Positions 24,735 through 33,455 of a stretch of 51,520 bases of DNA are shown in pieces; position 1 is the stretch's first letter; each line of letters starts with the position of its first letter. The stretch is taken from the NCBI GenBank assembly GCA_009780245.1, contig WRAJ01000013.1, forward strand, positions 1-51,520, read 5' to 3'. A program made the translations under genes and the position numbers. The notes under the pieces were generated by a model. It ran no database searches, was not told where the DNA came from, and saw only the letters and a list, made by a program, of their open reading frames with translations. The DNA is from Turicibacter sp. GTDB lineage: Bacteria; Bacillota_I; Bacilli_A; MOL361; Turicibacteraceae.

Positions 24735-24929
24735 ATGTTTGATAAAGAGTTTAATGATAAAGATGTAGCTATCGCTGAAGTTAAAAATACAGCAGGAGCA
24801 ATCTTCCACGAATTAAGTGAAGAAGATTTAGCGGAAATTGCTGGTGGACAAGGTGTAGACCCTCGAACATCAACGCCAGTAGTTACTGGAGTTGTAGCAG
24901 GAATCGGTATTTCAAGACTTTTCTGTTAG
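24735..24929 (+). CDS. lanA1: class II lanthipeptide precursor 3, cytolysin-small-subunit-like
   Basis: A 64-residue precursor. The acidic leader ends IFHELSEEDLAEIAGG (Gly-Gly at 37-38), then a hexapeptide QGVDPR and the core TSTPVVTGVVAGIGISRLFC (20 residues). The C-terminal Ser-Arg-Leu-Phe-Cys matches the spacing of the C-terminal ring of enterococcal cytolysin CylLS (Ser-Ala-Lys-Phe-Cys), and the Thr-x-Thr-Pro start resembles its Thr-Thr-Pro. CylLS has a second Cys at core position 5 that is missing here. Preceded by AAGGAGAG. Mechanistic statements are by analogy. Confidence 0.85.
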   Translation: MFDKEFNDKDVAIAEVKNTAGAIFHELSEEDLAEIAGGQGVDPRTSTPVVTGVVAGIGISRLFC

Positions 24930-24989
24930 AAGTTGTATTGTTGTATTATAAAAACAAAATAAAAATTTAAATTGATAGGAGAAATTAAA

Positions 24990-25187
24990 ATGTTTGAAAA
25001 AGAATTTGATATTAAAGATGTGGATATGAACGAATTAAAGAAGACGGCAGGCGCTATTTTTCATGAGTTAAGTGAAGAAGATTTAGAGGAAATCGCAGGC
25101 GGGCAAGGTGTAGATGCTCGAACATCAACACCAGCCGTTATTGGTGGAGTGACAGCAGGAATTGCACTTTCTAGAGTATTCTGTTAG
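24990..25187 (+). CDS. lanA2: class II lanthipeptide precursor 4, cytolysin-small-subunit-like
   Basis: A 65-residue paralogue of precursor 3 with the same IFHELSEEDLEEIAGG leader end, hexapeptide QGVDAR, and a 21-residue core starting TSTPAVIGGVTAG and ending Ala-Leu-Ser-Arg-Val-Phe-Cys. The core length equals that of CylLS. Only one Cys (residue 65), so a single C-terminal lanthionine (Ser61-Cys65) is expected, plus possible dehydrobutyrine/dehydroalanine near the N-terminus. Ribosome-binding site TAGGAGA, shared almost base for base with precursor 5, which shows recent duplication. Confidence 0.85.
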   Translation: MFEKEFDIKDVDMNELKKTAGAIFHELSEEDLEEIAGGQGVDARTSTPAVIGGVTAGIALSRVFC

Positions 25188-25239
25188 AAATTATACCTTA
25201 GGATAATACAAAAAAATTAAATTGATAGGAGAAATGAAG

Positions 25240-25440
25240 ATGTTTGAAAAAGAATTTGATACAAAAAATATGGATCTAGACAAAGCAACTGAGATTGCAG
25301 GAGCAATTTTTCATGAGTTAAGTGAGGAAGATTTATCAGAAATTACAGGTGGACAAAGTGTTGAGGCAAGAACTTCATCACCATTCATCGGTGGTGTAAC
25401 TGCAGGTATCGCAATATCTATTGTAACTGGTAGATGTTAA
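25240..25440 (+). CDS. lanA3: class II lanthipeptide precursor 5, variant paralogue
   Basis: A 66-residue paralogue with leader end IFHELSEEDLSEITGG, hexapeptide QSVEAR, and a 22-residue core beginning TSSPFIGGVTAGIAIS and ending IVTGRC. The C-terminus has diverged: Cys66 could pair with Thr63 (two residues between) or Ser60 (five between) in place of the Ser-x-x-x-Cys ring of precursors 3 and 4. It is the last peptide gene before the 17-bp stem at 25471-25512. Confidence 0.83.
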   Translation: MFEKEFDTKNMDLDKATEIAGAIFHELSEEDLSEITGGQSVEARTSSPFIGGVTAGIAISIVTGRC

Positions 25441-25470
25441 CTAAAATTACTTCCATAATGATTTTATGGG

Positions 25471-25512
25471 AGTACCAAGAAAGATGATGATTGTCTCGTC
25501 TTTCTTGGTACT
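25471..25512 (+). promoter_or_regulatory. 17-bp stem between peptide genes and lanM (attenuator or processing site)
   Basis: AGTACCAAGAAAGATGA (25471-25487) pairs with TCGTCTTTCTTGGTACT (25496-25512) with one G-U pair and an 8-base loop. No T-run follows (CGTCTTATAAAA), so it is not a standard terminator. Position between precursor genes and the modification enzyme suggests partial termination, RNase cleavage or 3'-end protection that keeps precursor mRNA in excess. Confidence 0.7.
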
Positions 25513-25541
25513 CGTCTTATAAAAAAACAGAGGTGACCAAA

Positions 25542-28500
25542 ATGGAAAAGCAACAATTATTACTCCCAAAAGATTTTGTACCAGCATTAACAATAGCAGA
25601 AAGAAATGGGATATTAGAAGAAAAGCATACATCAGAAGATTTACCAAACATAAAAAAGTGGCGTTCAAAGACAAGTATCTTAGATGAAAAGAAATTTAAG
25701 AAAAGGCTAGATGTCTGTGGTCTTAGCTCGCAAAGGTTCGAACAACTAATTGATATTAATAACTACAGTGATAAAAGCCTAGTTCAATACGTCGTTCAAA
25801 GTGAATGGTTTGAATGGACCATAAAAATTGCTGATGCATTAGAGGATGAAAAGTATGATAAAGAGTATAATCTTTATTATTATATTAAGCCATTCGTCAG
25901 GATTTTTACTAAGGAGGTTAGAAATTCTCTTGATAGTTATAACCTAATTGATACGGTGTATGTAGATTTAGAACATGCACTATTAGTGAAACTTATGGGA
26001 ATAGCACAAAAAACTTTAATGTTAGAGTTAAATTTTGCAAGAGAAAATAATTTCCTTTTAGGAGATACAGGGGAGGATAGGTTTCATTATTTCTGTCAAC
26101 AAGGATTAGATGCTCAAATGTTAGCTAAATTCTATATTAAGTATCCAGTGCTAGCTAGATTATTGATTGAAACAACGATGAATGCCCTTAATAATGCAGC
26201 TGTGCTTTTTGAAAGATTTGAAAAACATAAGTGTGAGATCTATCAACTATTGGGAATTGAACAGGCAGTTGGGTTGGTATCAGCTAAAATCGATATGGGA
26301 GATAGTCACGAGAAGGGTAATGCTGTTGTGAAATTAGGATTTAGTAATGGTAAGGTTCTTCTTTATAAACCTAGAGATATTAGAATTGTCAATGAGTATA
26401 ATCATATTATTGACTGGTTTAATCAAGCAAACGATTTGTTAGAAATGAAAAAAACAGCAGGGCTATATTATGAGAGTTATGCTTTTGAAGCTTTTATCGA
26501 GTATAACAGTTGTCTAAATGAAACAGAAGTGAAACATTATTATCAGAGGTTTGGGCAGTTGCTAGCGATGATGCATATTATGAACGGGAATGACTTGCAC
26601 ATGGAAAACATCATAGCTAATGGTGAGTATCCAGTTATTATTGATCTAGAGACTTTAGTTCAACAACGACTACCTCTAAACATAGACGATGCAGGATTGG
26701 ATAAACCATCTGAAATTCTTGCTAATAGTGTGGGTGCTACTATTCTACTTCCTGATAAAACATCAGATTTAAAAGTAGATTTAAGTGCATTGGCAGGAGA
26801 TGAACAGGTATTAGGGATTAAGACAGATACCGTGATTAATGAACAAAGCGACACTATGCGTATAGGCCAAACAGAAGGCGTGATGCTTGGATCTAATAAT
26901 ATCCCTAAAATAAAGGAAAAAACGATCGATTATAAAAACTATTTAAATGAAATTGTGCTTGGGTTCGAGAAAGTTTATTGTCACGTTTTAAATCATAAGG
27001 AAGCTTTTACAAACGAAGTCAATGGTTTCAGAGATGTCAAAGTTCGATTTATTGTTAGAAATACAAACAACTATGCAAGAATGTTAAATATGTGCTTACA
27101 TCCTCTATACATGAAAGATTTTATTGATCGTGAAATGATACTTGAGAATATTTGGAGTCACATTTTAGAAAATGAAAGTGTGGGAGCGTGTGAATATAAT
27201 GATATGCTATTCAATGATGTTCCGATTTTTTATACTTATACGAATTCTAAAAGTTTAATAAATAGTGAAAATTATAAAATAGAAAACTTCTTCCCTCAGA
27301 CTAGCTTTGACTGTATGTTAGAAAAGATAAATTCGTTGAGTTTTAAAAATTTGGGATTTCAGAAGTCTTTTATTAAAGTTAAAACCGGACAGTTTAATCC
27401 ACACCATTTATCTCATACTTTCCAAGAAAATTTAATTGGCTCTGATTCTTATTCTCAGCACACTACTGAGTCTTTAATAAAAGAAGCTACCTATATTGGA
27501 GATTACATTCGCAAACAAGCTTTTATTTCTGACGATAAATCTCAAGTATTGTTTCTTTCTATCGATGATTCAAAAGAGGATTTAAATGTCGCAGTAACCA
27601 ATCAATCATTTTACAATGGCATGTCTGGATTAGCTTTGTTTTACTATTACCTATATCAAAGTACAGGCTCTACTGAATATAAAGAAATGTTTGATCAAAT
27701 TATCAACACATTAGAAGAGAATACAACAATAGACAAAAAAAATCCTAATACATTTACAGGATCAGCATCAGAATTAACTACCTTAACACTATTGAAATCC
27801 AAAGATATTCTCAAGTATCAAGAGCGAATTGATGCACTTATTCTATCTTTGAACAATCATATTAACTCTATAGAGAATAGTGATTGGCTAGGTGGCTTAT
27901 CAAGTATTATCCAGAGTCTCTCGAATTATTATAATGTTACTCAAAAAGAAAATATTAAAAAAATGATTTTAGACTATGGTAAAAGGTTGATCACTATTGT
28001 AGAAGATGAAGACTTGATTGGTGGCTTTTCTCACGGGAGCAGTGGTGTTTATCAAGCGCTGCTTGAGGCATATAGAGTTACAAATAATCTTGAATTTTAT
28101 GAAAAAGCCAAAATAATTCTTGCACATGATCGTACATTCTTTGATAGTAGTAAAGGTTGGTCCGATGAAAGACACGAAAACAAAGTCTATCCAACGCATT
28201 GGTGTCACGGAAGTGTGGGAATTGCATTGAGTAGGATTGAGAATGAAAATATTTTCTTTGATTATCAGATGTCTGAAGAGATTAATTTTGCATTAGAAAC
28301 TGTAAACAATTCATTCTACACACAAGATGATACCTTGTGTCACGGAAATTTAGGAAAAAGTGAATTATTCCTTGCAAGTGGCAATAGAGAAAAAGCAATG
28401 GCAATTGCGAGCAAAGTTATTGAGAACAAAAAAGAAAAGGGGAAATATCACGATAATTCTTTACCAGAGATTGATAATTACAGTCTATTTACAGGATTAA

Positions 28501-28580
28501 CAGGAATCGGATACCAAATTTTACGAATTGCAAAGCCAGATCTCGTCCCTTCTGTACTAAGTTTAAAGCAGGTGAGTTAA
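25542..28580 (+). CDS. lanM: class II lanthipeptide synthetase LanM
   Basis: A 1012-residue bifunctional enzyme that phosphorylates and dehydrates Ser/Thr in the precursor and then adds Cys thiols to make lanthionine rings. The N-terminal dehydratase has the LanM kinase-like residues LLYKPRD (about 278), His353-x-Glu355-Asn356 in DLHMENI, and Asp368/Glu370 in IDLETL. The C-terminal LanC-like cyclase has GGFSHGSSG, and the zinc ligands Cys888 and Cys933-His934 (WCHG and LCHG). Length is normal. Start at ATG 25542 after GAGGTG. The stop directly abuts lanT. AT-rich codon use differs from flanking genes. Confidence 0.95.
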   Translation: MEKQQLLLPKDFVPALTIAERNGILEEKHTSEDLPNIKKWRSKTSILDEKKFKKRLDVCGLSSQRFEQLIDINNYSDKSLVQYVVQSEWFEWTIKIADALEDEKYDKEYNLYYYIKPFVRIFTKEVRNSLDSYNLIDTVYVDLEHALLVKLMGIAQKTLMLELNFARENNFLLGDTGEDRFHYFCQQGLDAQMLAKFYIKYPVLARLLIETTMNALNNAAVLFERFEKHKCEIYQLLGIEQAVGLVSAKIDMGDSHEKGNAVVKLGFSNGKVLLYKPRDIRIVNEYNHIIDWFNQANDLLEMKKTAGLYYESYAFEAFIEYNSCLNETEVKHYYQRFGQLLAMMHIMNGNDLHMENIIANGEYPVIIDLETLVQQRLPLNIDDAGLDKPSEILANSVGATILLPDKTSDLKVDLSALAGDEQVLGIKTDTVINEQSDTMRIGQTEGVMLGSNNIPKIKEKTIDYKNYLNEIVLGFEKVYCHVLNHKEAFTNEVNGFRDVKVRFIVRNTNNYARMLNMCLHPLYMKDFIDREMILENIWSHILENESVGACEYNDMLFNDVPIFYTYTNSKSLINSENYKIENFFPQTSFDCMLEKINSLSFKNLGFQKSFIKVKTGQFNPHHLSHTFQENLIGSDSYSQHTTESLIKEATYIGDYIRKQAFISDDKSQVLFLSIDDSKEDLNVAVTNQSFYNGMSGLALFYYYLYQSTGSTEYKEMFDQIINTLEENTTIDKKNPNTFTGSASELTTLTLLKSKDILKYQERIDALILSLNNHINSIENSDWLGGLSSIIQSLSNYYNVTQKENIKKMILDYGKRLITIVEDEDLIGGFSHGSSGVYQALLEAYRVTNNLEFYEKAKIILAHDRTFFDSSKGWSDERHENKVYPTHWCHGSVGIALSRIENENIFFDYQMSEEINFALETVNNSFYTQDDTLCHGNLGKSELFLASGNREKAMAIASKVIENKKEKGKYHDNSLPEIDNYSLFTGLTGIGYQILRIAKPDLVPSVLSLKQVS

Positions 28581-30710
28581 ATGAGAAATTCAAAAATAAA
28601 ATTTGTAGAGCAGCATGAACATAGTGAATGTGGTTTGGCATGTACGACAATGCTTCTCAATTACATGAATATTAAAACAACATTGAGTGATTTAAGGGAT
28701 AAGTATGGGGTGCCTAAAGGGGGAAATAGTTTAATTGATTTAAGAAGTGTATTTGATGATTTTCAAGTATCCACTAAGGCTTTTCGTATTGACGATGTCA
28801 TGGCATTAGAGAGTAATCAGTCATTTCCTTGTATCGGTTTTTGGAGAAACAGTCATTTTATTATTCTAGAGTCAATTCATGATTGTAAAGTTAAAATAGT
28901 TGATCCCTCTATTGGGAAAATTGTATTAGGCATTGAAGAGTTTAAAGAAAATTTTTCTAATGTTATCATGGTAGCAAATCGTACTAACAATAAAGAAATT
29001 AATATTGAAACCACAGAAAGAAACCAAGCACTTAAGAATCTCGTTCTGCAAAATAAAAAAATGATTTTTGGATTATTTGGTTTTTCTTTATTACTTCAAT
29101 TTTTTAGCCTCTTGAATCCCATATTAATGCAAAATATTATTGATTATAGAATGGAGACTCTAGGTGGTTTAACAAGTCTAGTCATGGTCGGAGTACTTTC
29201 ATTGGTAATGTTTTTCCTTGTTCAAGTTGGGAGAAATGTTCTTATTTCAAAATTACAACGCAAGTTTACAGGTACATTAATGGACGAGTTCATGAATAAT
29301 ATTTTTAGAATGAATTTGAAATTTTTCACTAACAGATCAACAGGTGACTTAATTTTCAAGTCAAATTTGATTCCATACATACAACAAATTCTTAGTAATG
29401 GATTAGTAACCACGGTTATTGATGTAGTGTTTGCTGCTCTATACCTTGCTGTGATGTTATTCTATTCCGTTCATCTAACAATCTATACACTTGGAATTTC
29501 TATCTTAATGGTTTTAATTTCAATTATTCAGGCTAAGAAGCATCGAACTATGAATGATAAAGATATCACTTTACAGAGTAATGTGCAAAGTGTTCTAACT
29601 GAGCTTTACGAAAACATTGAAGCAGTTAAGGCTATGGGAATGGAAGATGAATTTTACTCCAAATGGAAAAATAAGTTTAATTCACAACAGGAAATTTCGT
29701 ATCAAAAAAACATCACCAATAGTTGGTTTGGGAGTTTCACTGGTTCTATTCAATTTATTTTGCCAGTCTCTATTATGCTATTTGGTTTGTATTTGACAAA
29801 TATGAACTTAACAACCATTGGTACAGTTGTAGCCTTTGTAGCGATTGCTACAGCATTTATGCAACCAATAAGTACAATTATCGGGTTCTACTCACAAATG
29901 TTAATCGTGAAATCTTACTATCAAAAAATTAATGAGATATTAAATAAAACAACAGATGACACACAAGAAGGTGCAGTGGAAATTGAAAATATTTTGCCCA
30001 TCACAATTAATGATGTCTCATTTAAACATAGCCATTTTGAAAATGCAACGGTTAGTAATATTAACCTTGAAATAAATGAGAAAGATAAAATTGCCATTGT
30101 AGGAACAAGTGGTTCTGGTAAGAGCACGCTTCTAAAGCTCATTGGACGCTTATATGAGCCAACATTTGGAGAAATGGAAATTTCAGGTATTAACTCGAAG
30201 GAAGTAAATCAAAAAGGTTTCAGAAAAGCTATCAGCTATGTCACACAGCACGTGGCAACCTTCCATGCGACATTATTAGATAATATTCTTTTAGGTCAAG
30301 AAATTGATGATCAAGAGCACTTATTGACGATTTTAGATCAAACGACGGTATTAGAGATGGCTTTAAGTCTACCTCTAGGCTTAGAAACTATGGTTTCCGA
30401 AGCCGGCATGAATTTTTCAGGCGGGCAGTTGCAAAAAATTGCGATTGCGCGTGGTTTAGTCAAAAAGCCTCAACTAATATTACTAGATGAGCCTACTAGC
30501 TCGTTAGACAATATATCAGAAAAAAAAATCATGGATTATATTTTGAAAATGGATGTACCTTGTGTGTGTATTGCCCATCGATTGAGTACGATCAAATATT
30601 TCAATAAAATTGTTGTCATGGATAATGGGCAAATCACTGAAATTGGAAACCATGATGAACTAATAGCAAGCAAAGGAATTTATTACAACCTTTATCAAGG
30701 TGAAGGTTAA
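28581..30710 (+). CDS. lanT: LanT-type peptidase-containing ABC transporter
   Basis: A 709-residue exporter that cuts the leader after Gly-Gly and secretes the peptide. The N-terminal C39 peptidase (about 1-135) keeps the oxyanion Gln11, catalytic Cys17 (EHSECGLAC), His92 (NSHFII) and Asp108 (IVDPS). Six membrane segments span about 150-440. The ATPase has Walker A GTSGSGKST, signature FSGGQLQKIAIARG and Walker B LILLDEPTSSLD. The ATG follows the lanM stop with no gap, indicating translational coupling. It could process all five peptides upstream, since all have double-glycine leaders. Confidence 0.95.
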   Translation: MRNSKIKFVEQHEHSECGLACTTMLLNYMNIKTTLSDLRDKYGVPKGGNSLIDLRSVFDDFQVSTKAFRIDDVMALESNQSFPCIGFWRNSHFIILESIHDCKVKIVDPSIGKIVLGIEEFKENFSNVIMVANRTNNKEINIETTERNQALKNLVLQNKKMIFGLFGFSLLLQFFSLLNPILMQNIIDYRMETLGGLTSLVMVGVLSLVMFFLVQVGRNVLISKLQRKFTGTLMDEFMNNIFRMNLKFFTNRSTGDLIFKSNLIPYIQQILSNGLVTTVIDVVFAALYLAVMLFYSVHLTIYTLGISILMVLISIIQAKKHRTMNDKDITLQSNVQSVLTELYENIEAVKAMGMEDEFYSKWKNKFNSQQEISYQKNITNSWFGSFTGSIQFILPVSIMLFGLYLTNMNLTTIGTVVAFVAIATAFMQPISTIIGFYSQMLIVKSYYQKINEILNKTTDDTQEGAVEIENILPITINDVSFKHSHFENATVSNINLEINEKDKIAIVGTSGSGKSTLLKLIGRLYEPTFGEMEISGINSKEVNQKGFRKAISYVTQHVATFHATLLDNILLGQEIDDQEHLLTILDQTTVLEMALSLPLGLETMVSEAGMNFSGGQLQKIAIARGLVKKPQLILLDEPTSSLDNISEKKIMDYILKMDVPCVCIAHRLSTIKYFNKIVVMDNGQITEIGNHDELIASKGIYYNLYQGEG

Positions 30711-30729
30711 GGATGAGAGGAGAATTTAA

Positions 30730-31578
30730 ATGAGTTATGCAATAGAAATGAATAGACTTCAAAAAAGTTTTAATTCAAAAAAAGTTATCAATGATATCAG
30801 CATAGCAGTTGAACAAGGTGAAATTATTGGATTTTTAGGTCCTTCAGGGGCTGGGAAAACCACAACAATAAAAGTGCTTATTGGGCAGTTAGAGCAAGAT
30901 GCAGGTGTTGCCAAAATTTTAGATCAAGACTCAAGTAATTTAGGTAATGACATCTATCAACAAATTGGAATTGTAACAGATAACTCTGGGTTATATGAAA
31001 ATCTAACTGCTTACGATAATCTATTACTATTCTCGAAAATTTTTAGAACGGATAAAAGAAATATTCCAATCTTATTAGAAAGAGTTGGATTGGGAGAGGA
31101 AGCGAAAAAAAGAGTTAAGAACTTTTCAAAAGGAATGAAACAACGCCTTGTCTTAGCACGTGCCATGCTTAACAATCCCCGTGTTTTGTTCTTGGATGAG
31201 CCTACTAGTGGACTAGATCCGGCGACAACAAAAGAAATCCATCAGCTAATGCTGGAAATGAAGGAAAATGGTACCACATTTTTCTTAACCACCCACAATA
31301 TGATCGAGGCATCAAAATTGTGTGATCGTATTGCATTGTTTAATGAAGGGAAAGTGTTAGATATTGGGACGCTAGGGGAGCTAACCAGTCGCCATGATAC
31401 CAAAAGAAGAGTTAAGATTGCGTTACGCTGTGGCGCAATCCAATACTACGATTTATCACCTCAAAGTAGTGAGGTAGTCGCCGAGTTGATGAATGATGAT
31501 AAAATAGAAACCATTCATTCACAAGAGCCAACACTTGAAAATATATTTTTGAATTTAACAGGGAGAGGATTAGAATGA
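30730..31578 (+). CDS. lanF: ABC transporter ATP-binding protein, LanF-like immunity
   Basis: A 282-residue ATPase with Walker A GPSGAGKTTT (about 38-47), signature FSKGMKQRLVLAR and Walker B VLFLDEPTSGLDP. With the overlapping permease it forms an ABC-2 type exporter of the BcrA/LanF class, which in lantibiotic loci expels the peptide from the producer's membrane. It lies 19 bases after lanT with GAGGAGA. Role as immunity protein is inferred from position. Confidence 0.88.
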   Translation: MSYAIEMNRLQKSFNSKKVINDISIAVEQGEIIGFLGPSGAGKTTTIKVLIGQLEQDAGVAKILDQDSSNLGNDIYQQIGIVTDNSGLYENLTAYDNLLLFSKIFRTDKRNIPILLERVGLGEEAKKRVKNFSKGMKQRLVLARAMLNNPRVLFLDEPTSGLDPATTKEIHQLMLEMKENGTTFFLTTHNMIEASKLCDRIALFNEGKVLDIGTLGELTSRHDTKRRVKIALRCGAIQYYDLSPQSSEVVAELMNDDKIETIHSQEPTLENIFLNLTGRGLE

Positions 31579-32264
31579 TAAGTATTTATAAAATACAAGC
31601 ATTATATGTTAAACAATTTAAAAACTTGATGTATAATTACTTTGTTCTTGCTGGGTTCATTGTTCCATTAGGCATGGCATTTTTGATGAGAATGGTAACA
31701 GAACCATCTGAAACAGCGGGATTATTCGTCATGATGACTCAAATGAGTATTCTTTTAGGCGGTGCCAACACGATGTGTTGCTTAATTGCAGAAGAAAAAG
31801 AAAAAGATACTTTAAGTGTTTTGATGTCTTCAACAGTAAGTAGTCTAGATTTCCTTATTAGTAATAGTTTGATTACTTCTACTTTTACAATGATGTTAAA
31901 TGTTGCCATTTATTTCATGTTAGCACCCGAGTTTATGTCTTTCACCACTTATCTTTTGGTAACCACATTAGCCACCATTATTTCAACGATACTGGGTGCT
32001 ATTATTGGATTAGTCAGTAAAAACCAAATGACAGCAACGACAGTAGCCTCACCAATTCTGTTACTTCTATCTTTTATCCCACTGGTTTTTATGGATAGTC
32101 CATTCGTTCAAAACTTCCTTTACTTTTCTTTTACGGAGCAGTTAGGGCTAGTGTTGCTGGGACAATCTGTGACATTTTCAGGTATATTGCTTAAATTAGC
32201 GAATCTGTTGGTCTTAGTTATAGCTTTTACTTGGCTATATAAAAGGAAAGGCTTCAGTGAGTAG
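31575..32264 (+). CDS. lanE: ABC-2 type permease, LanE/G-like immunity
   Basis: A 229-residue membrane protein with six hydrophobic segments (about 19-37, 55-72, 97-117, 125-146, 158-172, 200-224) and a cytoplasmic EEKEKDTL motif (about 74-81) typical of ABC-2 permeases. The start overlaps lanF by four bases (ATGA). Partner of the ATPase in peptide export or immunity. Confidence 0.85.
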   Translation: MISIYKIQALYVKQFKNLMYNYFVLAGFIVPLGMAFLMRMVTEPSETAGLFVMMTQMSILLGGANTMCCLIAEEKEKDTLSVLMSSTVSSLDFLISNSLITSTFTMMLNVAIYFMLAPEFMSFTTYLLVTTLATIISTILGAIIGLVSKNQMTATTVASPILLLLSFIPLVFMDSPFVQNFLYFSFTEQLGLVLLGQSVTFSGILLKLANLLVLVIAFTWLYKRKGFSE

Positions 32265-32267
32265 TTT

Positions 32268-32672
32268 ATGATCGATCTTCTAGGAACACCTTTTGCTACT
32301 GTTGAATTTGATTTTTTAGAGCAGCACGCTAATATTGAAGAATGGAATAACACGTTATATGAAATTTTTAAATGGGTACATGAATTAGAATCTCACAATG
32401 AAAAATGTAATATTGCGTTTTTGAATGGCTTTCACATTTTTTATAAAGAGCCGTATAAAAAGAGAATTAACATTTATGAAAATAAATCAAACATAAAACC
32501 TAAAGTAAATAAACAATTGATTATTGTTCTTGATGCAGATAGTCACTCTTCTTTTAAAGAAGAAATTGTGAAAATACTGGCATCTCAAAATGTTAAATAT
32601 AAAATAGTTAACCAAAAGATCGAACAAATAAGCGGTGTACCCGTCACATTTGTTATTGAAATATCTATTTAG
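32268..32672 (+). CDS. hypothetical protein, last gene of the lan operon
   Basis: A 134-residue soluble protein, Lys/Asn/Ile-rich, with no signal peptide or membrane segment and no recognised family. An N-terminal mixed region (about 1-60) is followed by a Lys-rich stretch and a beta-alpha-beta-like segment (KQLIIVLDADSHSSFKEEIV, about 82-101). It starts 3 bases after the lanE stop, so it is co-translated with the immunity exporter. A role in immunity, regulation or trimming is possible but unsupported by sequence. Confidence 0.75.
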   Translation: MIDLLGTPFATVEFDFLEQHANIEEWNNTLYEIFKWVHELESHNEKCNIAFLNGFHIFYKEPYKKRINIYENKSNIKPKVNKQLIIVLDADSHSSFKEEIVKILASQNVKYKIVNQKIEQISGVPVTFVIEISI

Positions 32673-32746
32673 TTGTGCTAGTATTATCGTTAAATTCAAC
32701 GTTAAATACAGAAAAAGCGACGTTCTTTATAGTAAGTTGAAATAAT

Positions 32747-32816
32747 TTGACGTTTATCAACTAATAATGTGTGTTTAATTCAAACTGAACAAATTTCATT
32801 TTTAAAGTGGTATACT
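32747..32816 (+). promoter_or_regulatory. predicted AgrA-activated promoter of agrBDCA
   Basis: TTGACGTTTATCA (32747-32759) lies 64 bp before the extended -10 TGG-TATACT (TATACT at 32811-32816). The 9-mers GACGTTTAT (32749) and TGTGTTTAA (32770) are 21 bp apart start to start, the AgrA direct-repeat geometry. GACGTTTAT fits the AgrA half-site WMMGTTNRK at eight of nine positions. Two more CGTT sites 21 bp apart lie upstream (32700 and 32721). The -35 region is poor. Confidence 0.68.
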
Positions 32817-32837
32817 AATTGCATGAGGTGATTAATT

Positions 32838-33455
32838 GTGCAAATGACATCCAAATTGCAAGATTTTAGTATTGAGAAAATATCATTAAAAATTTTAGAA
32901 AAAATGTCACACTCGATAGAAATAGACAGGATTGATTATTTAAAGTGTAAATTAGGAATTGAGACGTTTCTCACTAATATTACGAAGATACCTCTTATCT
33001 ATCTGCTTGCATTTATGATAGGAATACCTTTCCAAGTGTTTTTGTTTCATTTTGCATACATGTCTATTAGAAGGTATGCTTTCGGTGCGCATTGCAACTC
33101 TAGTGTGCATTGTACGATTGTAAGTTGTGTGATTCTTATAGGAATCCCTACTGCAATTATTTATTTTCAAATCTCGCAAATCGGGTTACTCTTGCTTTGC
33201 ATTATCAATCATCTATTGTTAAATCAGTATGCTCCAGCATCCACTCGAAAAAATGGCCTTGTGCATTTTGAGATAGCAAAAAAGATGAGGTATAAAAAAA
33301 GAGTTTTATTGATCAATTTAGTTCTTTCAATGATTGCTAGTGTGATTCCGAATATTTTCTTGGCAAATCTCATTGTGCTTGGAATCACAGTGGCAACATT
33401 GATGGTAACACCGTTGATGAATAATTTATTTAGAAACGAAAGGATTGAGATGTAG
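32838..33455 (+). CDS. agrB: AgrB-family pheromone-processing membrane peptidase
   Basis: A 205-residue integral membrane cysteine endopeptidase that cuts the C-terminal tail of AgrD and forms the thiolactone. The catalytic His85 and Cys92 sit in RRYAFGAHCNSSVHC with the seven-residue spacing of the family, and five or six hydrophobic segments follow. Start is GTG at 32838, 7 bases after GAGGTG; ATG 32844 is less well placed. The stop codon TAG overlaps the GTG start of agrD. Confidence 0.92.
   Translation: MQMTSKLQDFSIEKISLKILEKMSHSIEIDRIDYLKCKLGIETFLTNITKIPLIYLLAFMIGIPFQVFLFHFAYMSIRRYAFGAHCNSSVHCTIVSCVILIGIPTAIIYFQISQIGLLLLCIINHLLLNQYAPASTRKNGLVHFEIAKKMRYKKRVLLINLVLSMIASVIPNIFLANLIVLGITVATLMVTPLMNNLFRNERIEM

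Noticed and set aside
25447..25674. 75-codon frame on the minus strand over the stem and the lanM start
   Set aside because: Lies opposite lanM and the hairpin with no ribosome-binding site.
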